In this document: positions 1 to 6,189 of the stretch, one piece after another | Position numbering within the stretch: position 1 is the first letter of the stretch | Layout of the letters: each line of letters starts with the position of its first letter | Source: Oscillospiraceae bacterium | GTDB taxonomy: Bacteria > Bacillota > Clostridia > Oscillospirales > Ruminococcaceae | Assembly (NCBI GenBank): GCA_020024475.1 | Contig: JAHHTS010000120.1 | Coordinates: forward strand, 1 to 6,230 | Direction of reading: 5' to 3' | Length of the DNA stretch: 6,230 bases | Notes under the pieces: generated by a model | What the model saw: only the letters and a program-made list of their open reading frames with translations | What the model was told of the DNA's origin: nothing | Databases searched by the model: none | Made by a program: the position numbers and the translations under genes

Positions 1-46
1 ATATTAACATAGAACCAACTAATTAAACAACCAGGTCATATATATT

Positions 47-859
47 ATGAAGAATTTTAATTATTTAATTGAAAACTTTTTCACAAATAAAGATTTTCTT
101 GCGCCAGCTAATCAAATACCAGGAACTCTTTTCTCACCACTACATTTTATATTTTCTGCTACCATACTTATAATTGTAGTTTTTTCATCTATTTATCTGT
201 CAAAACGAAAACATCTTATAAAATCAACATTTATATTCATTTGGGCAATATTACTCATTTGGGAATTTATTATCATTTTTTGGGAAAGTATTTCAGGTAA
301 AGTTGTTGGCTTAGACTTAAAAAACAACCTTTCATTATATCCTTGTAGCTTGTTTTTATATACTATGCCATTTGCTATATGGGGAAAAGGTTATATCAAA
401 AAAATGGCATGTGGTTCAATATGCACATTAGGTCTAATAGGTGGAGCAATCAACTTTCTATATCCTGCTATAAGACTTTCTTCTTACTCATGCATTTCTT
501 TTGTCGGTTTACATACTTTTAGTTTTCATGCTGCAATGATTTTCACTTTTTTAGTAATGCAACTATCTGGATATCATAGTTATAAAGATGTACATAATTG
601 GTGGGAACTTTTCCTTCCATGTGTGCCAACTCTTTTATTATCCATCCCTGCAAATATAATCAATTATTCATATATACAATCTGATTATATGTTTTTTAGA
701 GGAAAATTCCCACTGATTGCAGCCATTTTTGGAAACACTAATGAGATTATAATAACAATATTAGTATACATATTTTACATAATTTTACCTATGTTATTTT
801 ATCTACCAGCTTATGTAAAAAATACAACTAAAGAAAATCGAATTATAAAAAATATATAA
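47..859 (+). CDS. Polytopic membrane protein, YwaF/TMEM164-like (TIGR02206-type)
   Basis: A 270-residue integral membrane protein with about seven hydrophobic segments, near residues 32-51, 62-80, 97-112, 121-140, 150-172, 186-206 and 230-254, and a basic, polar C-terminal tail. There is no cleavable signal peptide; the first ~30 residues are mildly polar. The overall size, the LYPCSLFLY stretch (residues 97-105) at the start of the third helix, the SFHAAM histidine segment (159-164) and the DYMFFRGKFP stretch (213-222) resemble the YwaF/TIGR02206 family, related to eukaryotic TMEM164. The role of bacterial members is not established. The start is fixed because an in-frame TAA lies at 20-22 and no other usual start codon follows before the ATG at 47. 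The ribosome site is weak: AGGT at 33-36, ten bases from the ATG. The gene converges with the minus-strand unit and ends just before the shared hairpin at 862-889. Its promoter is not visible and probably lies left of the window. The family call rests on remembered motifs only; the membrane-protein call is secure. Confidence 0.7.
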   Translation: MKNFNYLIENFFTNKDFLAPANQIPGTLFSPLHFIFSATILIIVVFSSIYLSKRKHLIKSTFIFIWAILLIWEFIIIFWESISGKVVGLDLKNNLSLYPCSLFLYTMPFAIWGKGYIKKMACGSICTLGLIGGAINFLYPAIRLSSYSCISFVGLHTFSFHAAMIFTFLVMQLSGYHSYKDVHNWWELFLPCVPTLLLSIPANIINYSYIQSDYMFFRGKFPLIAAIFGNTNEIIITILVYIFYIILPMLFYLPAYVKNTTKENRIIKNI

Positions 860-861
860 AT

Positions 862-889
862 AAAAAGGACACTTTTCAGTGCCCTTTTT
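862..889. terminator. Bidirectional intrinsic terminator between convergent genes
   Basis: Two 12-base arms (862-873 and 878-889) flank a 4-base loop. On the + strand the arms pair with one A-C mismatch and are followed by a T-rich run, so the hairpin can end the membrane-protein transcript 2 bases after its stop codon. On the - strand the same position becomes a G-U pair, so all 12 positions pair, and the loop reads GAAA, a stable GNRA-type tetraloop, followed by five U residues. It lies 26 bases past the stop of the small minus-strand gene, so it serves both convergent units. Confidence 0.85.
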
Positions 890-915
890 ATTTTGCTTAT
901 ATCTAATAGTAATAT

Positions 916-1122
916 TCATTTATCTTTCAATAAATCAATCACAATATCTAGCTTTTTATTTATTTCTTCCAATATCAATGTGTTATCAATACTATTCTTA
1001 TTCCAAATATTATTTTTATTGTATTTAAATGATATACCAGAATCATCAGATATGTTATTTAACTCTTCTGTTCCAAAATTAATAATAAAAGGTTCTTTAT
1101 TCAATTTAACACCCTCTATCAT
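916..1122 (-). CDS. Small acidic/polar protein of unknown function, downstream of the GTPase-nuclease gene
   Basis: I do not recognise this protein. It is 68 residues from the ATG at 1122, or 62 residues from a TTG at 1104. It is rich in Asn, Asp, Ile and Lys, with no signal peptide or membrane segment. The first half (PFIINFGTEELNN and following) could be a short beta-hairpin domain. The last ~20 residues (LILEEINKKLDIVIDLL) form an amphipathic helix with heptad-like hydrophobic spacing, suggesting a coiled-coil or partner-binding tail. The ATG lies 12 bases after the stop of the upstream fusion gene and has no Shine-Dalgarno site, so it would need translational coupling. The TTG has AGAGGG 7 bases upstream and may be the true start. 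The gene ends just before the terminator at 862-889 and has no promoter of its own that I can see, so it is probably co-transcribed with the fusion gene. The overlapping open frame on the other strand (893-1210) has no ribosome site and crosses both genes, so I favour this strand. Confidence 0.6.
   Translation of the reverse strand: MIEGVKLNKEPFIINFGTEELNNISDDSGISFKYNKNNIWNKNSIDNTLILEEINKKLDIVIDLLKDK
1112..1117 (-). promoter_or_regulatory. Possible ribosome binding site for an alternative TTG start
   Basis: On the minus strand AGAGGG lies 7 bases upstream of a TTG at 1104-1102, inside the longer form of the small gene. The upstream ATG at 1122 has only AT-rich sequence before it, with no purine-rich site. 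The motif therefore argues for a start at 1104 and a 62-residue product. The choice stays open because coupling to the preceding stop codon could allow the ATG to be used. Confidence 0.45.
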
Positions 1123-1134
1123 TTATATTCAAAA

Positions 1135-3696
1135 TTACTCAAGATATTCCTGTATGGCTTTTTCTACTGCTTCTACTTCTTCTTTAAAAGCTAGAGCTGA
1201 TACTCTATAAGCTCCATGTCCCAAAATTATAATCTGTTCAAGTCCATCAGATGTAGCTACTCTAACATGATTTCTTTTACCTATTTCATGTGTAACTTTT
1301 TCAATATACATATCCGCTGTTTCGGCTTCCTTAGTATAAACTATGGTAATATTATGATATTTGGATATTTCACCTGAATTACCTTTTACTTTATATGCAT
1401 CAAATACAACTATAACTTCGCACTTTTTAAACCCCCGATAATTACACAAAATATTTATAAGCGCATGTCTTGCATCTTCTAAATCTTCTTTTGCTATTTT
1501 TTTTAGATTGTCCCAAGCAAAAATTATATTATATCCATCTACTAAAAGATACTCTCTTTCATAAGGTACAAAATTAGTACTTATATCATTGTTTTTGTTC
1601 TTTGTGGTAGATTGCAAAGCTAAATATTTATCAGTTTTTATTTTTCCATATGTTTGTTCGAAAATTTTTAAAAGTTCTTTATCTTCCTCAAGCGAATTAC
1701 AATATTGTTCCACTTGCTTTTTAGATATATGAAATGTTCTTTGGGGTTGTATATTTTTTTCTTTCAAAAATGATGGTAAGTGCATTTTATTTTTTACATC
1801 ATTCCATTTTACAACAAAACCCGCACCATGGCTGCAAAAAACACTATCAGGCGTGTTTTCTAAATCGCTTTCTGGATTATATGCTTTTTCTTCAATAATC
1901 TGTTGCCGATTATGACAAGGCTTATATTCACTAAAAGTCAATACTATTCTACCTTTACCTCGAGTAAAATTGGTTAATGTAGAATTATATGAATTTATTT
2001 CTGATACAGGGGCCATTCCTACTAAAATGCTATTCTCTCCATCTGTTTGTGGGGAATCAAAACTTCCACTCATTTTCTGTACGTCAGAAATAACTCTTCC
2101 TATATTTTCTGTAGGTACAGTTATTTCAAAATTATACCATGGTTCTAGCAAAACACTTTCCGCCTGCATAAGACCATTTCTTACTGCACGATAAGTTGCT
2201 TGTCTAAAATCTCCACCTTCCGTATGCTTAATGTGTGCGCGACCATTTACTAATGTAATTTTTATATCAGTAATAGGCGCGCCTGTAAGAACACCTAAAT
2301 GAGTTTTCTCTAATAAATGTGTCATAACAAGTCTTTGCCAGTTTCTATCCAACTTATCTTCGCTACAAATTGTATCAAAAACTATTCCAGAGCCATTTTT
2401 TCCAGGCTCTAACAGCAGATGCACTTCGGCATAATGCCTCAGTGGCTCATAATGTCCAACACCCTCAACAATATTCTTTATAGTTTCTTTATAAGCAACA
2501 CTGCCTGCGTCAAATGAGATATCTATACCAAATCTTTGAAAAAATAAAGTTTTTATAACTTCAAGTTGAATTTCTCCCATCAAGCTTAGATTTATTAATT
2601 TACTTTGTTCATTCCATTCCACATGTAACTGTGGTTCTTCCTCTTCTAATTGTCTTAAATTTGATAAAATTTTTCTTACATCATACTTTTCATCAAATAT
2701 TACTTTATAATTGAAAATTGCTTGTAATACAGACGACTCATTATTTTTTTGATTTCCAATGCCTTGTCCAGGATAAGTAAAATTCAACCCTGTGACACCA
2801 CACACACTTCCAGATGATAATTCTTTTTCCGTTTTATATTTATTTCCTGTATAAACTCGTATCTGATTTATTTTTTCAGAATGAATCTCGCCATTTTTAT
2901 CTTTTTGCTGAATAACATCTTTTATTCTTAACTGTCCACCTGTCACTTTTAAAAATGTTATTCGCTCGTTATTTTCATAAGAAACTTTAAATACTTTCGC
3001 ACCGAATTTTTCGGGATAAGGTATTTTTTTAGTGTATTTGTCTACACCATTTAAAAATTCATTTATTCCTTCCATTTTTAACGCTGAACCAAAAAAACAA
3101 GGAAAAATATCTCTACTAAAAACTAAATCTGATATATCTTCATCATTTATCTGTCCTTGTGTAAGATATTTTTCCATAAGTTGCTCGCTAGATACAGCAA
3201 CTTCTTCATACATATCTTTATTTTCACTTGAAAAATCAATGCATCCACTTCCAAATTGTTTTTTTAATTGAGATATAACTGCATTTTTATCAACACCATT
3301 TAAATCCATTTTATTAACAAAAATAAATGTAGGTGTATTATAAGATTTTAATAAGTTCCACAATGTAATCGTGTGATTTTGAATACCTTCCAAAGCAGAT
3401 ATTATTAGTACTGCACAATCAATAACTTGCAACGTTCTTTCAGCCTCAGCTCCAAAGTCGACATGTCCTGGGGTATCAAGCAAACAAAGTTCCATATCAT
3501 TAAATTTTAACATGGCTTGTTTAGAAAAAACAGTTATCCCTCTATCCCTTTCTATTTCATTTGTGTCTAGAGCAGTATCGCCATGATCAACTCTGCCGGC
3601 TTTTTTTATAGTGCCCGAAATATATAAAAGTGCCTCTGATAATGTTGTTTTACCGCTATCCACATGCGCCAAAACACCCATAACAATCTTTTTCAT
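1135..3696 (-). CDS. Tet(M)/EF-G-like translational GTPase fused to a YacP/Rae1-type NYN ribonuclease domain
   Basis: An 853-residue two-part cytoplasmic protein. The GTPase domain has every G motif: AHVDSGKT (10-17), RGIT (52-55), DTPGH (74-78, with the catalytic His), NKMD (128-131) and GSAL (203-206). Domain II (about 231-310), domain III with MGEIQLE (373-379), domain IV (about 397-520) and domain V (about 520-600) follow in EF-G order, as in ribosome-protection proteins, which bind the A-site side of the ribosome. A Cys/His-containing stretch (PDSVFCSHGAGFVVKW, 616-631) and a polar linker (about 641-712) lead to a C-terminal NYN domain (714-853). Its motifs LLVDGYN (717-723), VVFDAY (763-768), ETAD (792-795) and ATSD (814-817) match YacP/Rae1, the Bacillus subtilis A-site endoribonuclease, and supply acidic residues D720, D766, D795 and D817 for metal binding. 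Classical Tet(M) is about 640 residues, so the extra ~210 residues are the linker plus nuclease. The ATG at 3696 has AGGA 6 bases upstream and a near-consensus promoter above it. The domain IV tip differs from Tet(M), so tetracycline resistance should not be assumed. Inferred role: GTP-dependent docking on stalled or drug-bound ribosomes, with mRNA or rRNA cleavage. Confidence 0.93.
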   Translation of the reverse strand: MKKIVMGVLAHVDSGKTTLSEALLYISGTIKKAGRVDHGDTALDTNEIERDRGITVFSKQAMLKFNDMELCLLDTPGHVDFGAEAERTLQVIDCAVLIISALEGIQNHTITLWNLLKSYNTPTFIFVNKMDLNGVDKNAVISQLKKQFGSGCIDFSSENKDMYEEVAVSSEQLMEKYLTQGQINDEDISDLVFSRDIFPCFFGSALKMEGINEFLNGVDKYTKKIPYPEKFGAKVFKVSYENNERITFLKVTGGQLRIKDVIQQKDKNGEIHSEKINQIRVYTGNKYKTEKELSSGSVCGVTGLNFTYPGQGIGNQKNNESSVLQAIFNYKVIFDEKYDVRKILSNLRQLEEEEPQLHVEWNEQSKLINLSLMGEIQLEVIKTLFFQRFGIDISFDAGSVAYKETIKNIVEGVGHYEPLRHYAEVHLLLEPGKNGSGIVFDTICSEDKLDRNWQRLVMTHLLEKTHLGVLTGAPITDIKITLVNGRAHIKHTEGGDFRQATYRAVRNGLMQAESVLLEPWYNFEITVPTENIGRVISDVQKMSGSFDSPQTDGENSILVGMAPVSEINSYNSTLTNFTRGKGRIVLTFSEYKPCHNRQQIIEEKAYNPESDLENTPDSVFCSHGAGFVVKWNDVKNKMHLPSFLKEKNIQPQRTFHISKKQVEQYCNSLEEDKELLKIFEQTYGKIKTDKYLALQSTTKNKNNDISTNFVPYEREYLLVDGYNIIFAWDNLKKIAKEDLEDARHALINILCNYRGFKKCEVIVVFDAYKVKGNSGEISKYHNITIVYTKEAETADMYIEKVTHEIGKRNHVRVATSDGLEQIIILGHGAYRVSALAFKEEVEAVEKAIQEYLE

Positions 3697-3702
3697 AAAA
3701 AA

Positions 3703-3706
3703 TCCT
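3703..3706 (-). promoter_or_regulatory. Ribosome binding site of the GTPase-nuclease gene
   Basis: AGGA on the minus strand lies 6 bases upstream of the ATG at 3696, within an otherwise A/T-only leader. It supports that start, which is also required to keep the N-terminal GTP-binding motif close to the start as in EF-G-type proteins. Confidence 0.75.
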
Positions 3707-3726
3707 ATCTATAAAAATAATATTTA

Positions 3727-3755
3727 ATTATAACTAAATTCATATATTTTCTCAA
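3727..3755 (-). promoter_or_regulatory. Sigma-A type promoter of the GTPase-nuclease gene
   Basis: On the minus strand, TTGAGA (3755-3750, 5 of 6 matches to the -35 consensus) and TATAAT (3732-3727, a perfect -10) are separated by exactly 17 bases. The predicted start point is near 3720, giving a leader of only about 24 bases before the ATG. That is too short to hold the attenuator-type leader found ahead of classical tet(M). It lies wholly in the 80-base gap after the yaaA stop codon, so the fusion gene can be transcribed independently of yaaA. Confidence 0.75.
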
Positions 3756-3776
3756 ATAATAAAATTATAATTTTTA

Positions 3777-4529
3777 TCATACTTGACTTTGAATAAATAC
3801 ATACTTATCTTCACTTGAATATTCTGGCGAAAATTTATAGTTTAATCTATTAAAATTCTTAATTTTTTCAGGATTTTCTATACAATTTTCCGCCATAAAT
3901 CTAACCATTTCTCCTCTTGCCATTTTGCATTTAGTTCCTTTTTCAATTAGTTTTCCTTTTATATTTTCAGCAAATATGCAAGTTATAATTTTTTTATTAT
4001 CAGAAATATATTTGTAAATGGTTTTTGAATATTCATTAGATGCTAAATTTACAATTATTTCACTATCTTGTGTTACAAATTTATATAATTCATCAGACCA
4101 AAAATCATAAAGATTTTTACAATTTTCAATCTCCAACTTTGCCTGCATTTCTAATCTGTATGCCACAACACCATCAAATGGACGCAGAGCCCCATAAAAT
4201 CCAGACAAAATCACAAGGTGACTCTGAACATATTCTAATTGTTCATAATCAAATACATTTGGCGCCATATGCTTAAACCGAATACCATCATAAGCTAGTA
4301 TGGCTGGAGTTATATTTCTGCTAAGATTCATGTCACGAAGCCTATTGTAATTTAATATTGCTATGCTGTCATTACAGTCCCATATATTTTTAAGTTCATT
4401 ATAGCTTAACGATTGTAATCGGGCTTTTATTTTTTCTGTTTTTGATATAAAAAAAGGCATTTCTCTACATTCTAGACTATCCGGATCTTCAATCATCTTT
4501 TTTGCAGGTGAAATAATTATCTTTAACAT
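3777..4529 (-). CDS. yaaA: YaaA family peroxide stress protein (DUF328)
   Basis: A 250-residue cytoplasmic protein, close to the usual family length of about 250-260. Family signatures run along the whole chain: ISPAKKM (6-12), AYDG (79-82), LSGFYGALRPFD (108-119), YRLEM (124-128), FWSD (143-146), NLASNEY (161-167) and a basic KMARGEMVRFM segment (202-212). In Escherichia coli, YaaA is induced by hydrogen peroxide through OxyR and lowers unincorporated intracellular iron, limiting Fenton damage; structural work describes a helix-hairpin-helix DNA-binding fold. The ATG at 4529 has a strong AAGGAG 5 bases upstream and a promoter about 70 bases above it. The gene appears intact, with no missing motif. 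It is followed after 80 bases by the GTPase-nuclease gene in the same direction; no GC-bearing terminator lies between them, so some read-through is likely. No obvious PerR-type operator was identified by eye. Confidence 0.93.
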   Translation of the reverse strand: MLKIIISPAKKMIEDPDSLECREMPFFISKTEKIKARLQSLSYNELKNIWDCNDSIAILNYNRLRDMNLSRNITPAILAYDGIRFKHMAPNVFDYEQLEYVQSHLVILSGFYGALRPFDGVVAYRLEMQAKLEIENCKNLYDFWSDELYKFVTQDSEIIVNLASNEYSKTIYKYISDNKKIITCIFAENIKGKLIEKGTKCKMARGEMVRFMAENCIENPEKIKNFNRLNYKFSPEYSSEDKYVFIQSQV

Positions 4530-4534
4530 AATAT

Positions 4535-4540
4535 CTCCTT
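4535..4540 (-). promoter_or_regulatory. Ribosome binding site of yaaA
   Basis: AAGGAG on the minus strand, 5 bases upstream of the ATG at 4529. It is a near-perfect Shine-Dalgarno match and confirms the start that places the conserved ISPAK motif at residues 6-10. Confidence 0.85.
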
Positions 4541-4597
4541 AAATTTATTTTATCTCTATATTTTGTACAAAACTGGTTATTTTTAAATAATATAAAT

Positions 4598-4626
4598 ATT
4601 ATAACATTCATATGGTTATATCTCCA
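4598..4626 (-). promoter_or_regulatory. Extended -10 promoter upstream of yaaA
   Basis: On the minus strand, TATAAT (4603-4598) is preceded by TGT, making an extended -10 (TGn) element. TGGAGA at 4626-4621 matches the -35 consensus at 4 of 6 positions with a 17-base spacer. The predicted start point is near 4591, giving a leader of about 60 bases. It lies downstream of the hairpin that ends the dipeptidase transcript, as expected for a separate yaaA unit. Confidence 0.6.
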
Positions 4627-4646
4627 TCTTTTTTTAATCATTAAGT

Positions 4647-4688
4647 AAAATAAGAGGCTGTAATATAAATATTACAGCCTCTTATTTT
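4647..4688. terminator. Strong 19-bp hairpin terminator after the dipeptidase gene
   Basis: Two perfectly complementary 19-base arms (4647-4665 and 4670-4688) flank a 4-base loop, with a GC-containing core AGAGGCTGTAAT. The outer ends are A-runs on one side and T-runs on the other, so a U tract follows the stem in either direction. It begins 7 bases after the stop codon of the dipeptidase gene on the minus strand and lies above the yaaA promoter, insulating the two genes. Confidence 0.88.
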
Positions 4689-4695
4689 TATAAAA

Positions 4696-6177
4696 TTATT
4701 TCCACTCTTCGCAATTTTTCTTTATTTTTTCTTCACCAAGTTCAACAATCATATCTTTTGCCCAATCTGTGGCCTTTTCTGCTTGCGCACAAGTATAGGC
4801 AGTAAGCATCTCTTTTGCCGCAGATATATCAATATTTTTCAAAGTTTTATATGCATTTTCTACACCAATCTTTTCTATTTCCCATTCAGACTCGATATTT
4901 GATATTGATGTGTGTATTTTTTCATGTGTGCCCTTATAATCAAATTCCGTAAAATAATTAATAGTTCTCATTATCCACCATGACTTTGTTGGATCATACT
5001 TGAATTCAGATTTATCTACTGAAAAATGGGATGCTTGGGAAGGTGATACGGGTAAAAACTCGTACCCATTTGGAATTCTAGTAAGCGCTACCGGATACCA
5101 TGGTACATACGGTGTTGTACATGGTCTTGTAGCAGCTCTCAGCATTCTTGTAAGATTAATATCTTCATTGAATTCGATTATAACGCTTTCAATTGTATTG
5201 TCATTACAAATAGATGTAAAATCGCACCTATGTGGATTACGCCTGTAGCCATCCGTTTCATCGTCAGTGGTGCCTTCATAATGACAACGAAGTACCTTTT
5301 TAACATCTTCAGAACTATATTTTCTATCAGCTTTCATTGAAAATGGCTTTATGTAATCTAAATCTAACTCTACATTTTTTAGCAATCGCCATGCATTTCT
5401 TGAACGAATTATGCTAGAAAATTTAAGGTCACCTTCTTGATATGCTTTAGCAAAATCAAAATCTGAAAAATCTCCTTCCTTATCAGGAGTGTACCACCCA
5501 TTTTCAATAGCATGTGAAATAATGTTTGGAGAGCAATAATATTGGTCTTTATCATCAAAGTCTATATTATGAATAGTGAACCAATTAGGAATATAATAAA
5601 TCTCATCATCTGCAACTTTTTTAGCAACAATATTATATCCTTTAGGAATTTGCACAACCCATGCTTCATCTTTATCAGCAACTTGATATGAACGAGACGA
5701 AAAATATCCGAACTTTTCGACTAGTTCTGCTAAAACAGCAACACCTTCACGAGCGTTCTTTGCTCTCTCTGCTACTAGTCTTCGCAAACCATAACCTATA
5801 CCATAAGCATCAGGATTATCCGTATGACTGCCAGTAGAATCCTTACTTGGTCGACATGAATTTGTCGCTACTGCTACTCCCCACTCATTCACAAAGCAGT
5901 CTGCAAAAGAAATTCCGCCAACAGTTCTAACCTCTGACCAATAGTAAGCATATGTTTCACTTACTTGTGGAATTACTGCTTTGCCATCTGCAAAATAAAT
6001 AACTTCTCCTTCTTCATGCTTTATTCTTGGCACAAGATGAGTCTGCACAATACATTTTTCATCATCTTCATTATGGCCCATAATAACTTTGCCAGTAATG
6101 GATGCATTTTTGCCTATAATCACTGTACTACAATTACCTTTTTCAGAATTATAGTTCTTTATATACTCTTTTTCCAT
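4696..6177 (-). CDS. C69-family dipeptidase (PepD-like Ntn hydrolase)
   Basis: A 493-residue protein from the ATG at 6177. The N-terminal pattern NCSTVIIGKNASITGKV, followed by HNED (35-38), is characteristic of peptidase family C69: a Cys-nucleophile Ntn hydrolase in which a short propeptide is removed so that the Cys becomes the mature N-terminus. Here that Cys would be C16 after a 15-residue propeptide. FADCFVNEWGVAVATNSC (91-108) and YQVADKDEAWVVQI (164-177) fit the family core, and ARPCTTPYVPWYPVALTRI in the C-terminal half fits the substrate-side region. Family members cleave a broad range of dipeptides in the cytoplasm. No signal peptide or membrane segment is seen, consistent with an intracellular enzyme. 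A longer reading from a TTG at 6183 is unlikely because that codon abuts the ribosome site. The gene is monocistronic, with a hairpin terminator 7 bases after the stop. Its promoter is probably beyond the right edge; I could not support one in the 40 bases upstream. Substrate preference is unknown. Confidence 0.83.
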   Translation of the reverse strand: MEKEYIKNYNSEKGNCSTVIIGKNASITGKVIMGHNEDDEKCIVQTHLVPRIKHEEGEVIYFADGKAVIPQVSETYAYYWSEVRTVGGISFADCFVNEWGVAVATNSCRPSKDSTGSHTDNPDAYGIGYGLRRLVAERAKNAREGVAVLAELVEKFGYFSSRSYQVADKDEAWVVQIPKGYNIVAKKVADDEIYYIPNWFTIHNIDFDDKDQYYCSPNIISHAIENGWYTPDKEGDFSDFDFAKAYQEGDLKFSSIIRSRNAWRLLKNVELDLDYIKPFSMKADRKYSSEDVKKVLRCHYEGTTDDETDGYRRNPHRCDFTSICNDNTIESVIIEFNEDINLTRMLRAATRPCTTPYVPWYPVALTRIPNGYEFLPVSPSQASHFSVDKSEFKYDPTKSWWIMRTINYFTEFDYKGTHEKIHTSISNIESEWEIEKIGVENAYKTLKNIDISAAKEMLTAYTCAQAEKATDWAKDMIVELGEEKIKKNCEEWK

Positions 6178-6183
6178 ATACAA

Positions 6184-6189
6184 CCTCCT
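6184..6189 (-). promoter_or_regulatory. Ribosome binding site that fixes the dipeptidase start
   Basis: AGGAGG on the minus strand lies 6 bases upstream of the ATG at 6177-6175. The in-frame TTG at 6183-6181 directly touches this motif, with no spacer, so it cannot be served by it. The site therefore selects the ATG and shortens the protein by two residues relative to the longest frame. Confidence 0.88.

Noticed and set aside
893..1210. Plus-strand open frame of 105 codons antisense to the small gene and the end of the fusion gene
   Set aside because: It begins with TTG inside the shared terminator region, has no ribosome site, encodes a low-complexity Ser/Ile/Leu product and overlaps a well-supported gene end on the other strand.
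1135..3696. Calling this gene tet(M) or a mobile tetracycline-resistance determinant
   Set aside because: The domain IV tip differs from Tet(M), the chain carries an extra nuclease domain, there is no attenuator leader, and no conjugative or insertion element is visible nearby. Its composition matches its neighbours.
1135..3696. Possible artefactual fusion of two genes by sequencing error
   Set aside because: The frame is continuous through a plausible linker, and the gap between the domains shows no vestigial stop, ribosome site or start that would separate them.
3761..3774. Perfect 14-base palindrome AAAATTATAATTTT just after yaaA
   Set aside because: It contains no G or C, so the hairpin would be too weak to act as an intrinsic terminator, and such palindromes are expected by chance in DNA this AT-rich.
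1970..5248. Further plus-strand open frames at 1970-2194, 3032-3271, 4040-4276 and 5000-5248
   Set aside because: All lie wholly inside strongly supported minus-strand genes with conserved motifs; none has its own promoter, ribosome site or recognisable domain. They are reverse-strand shadows.
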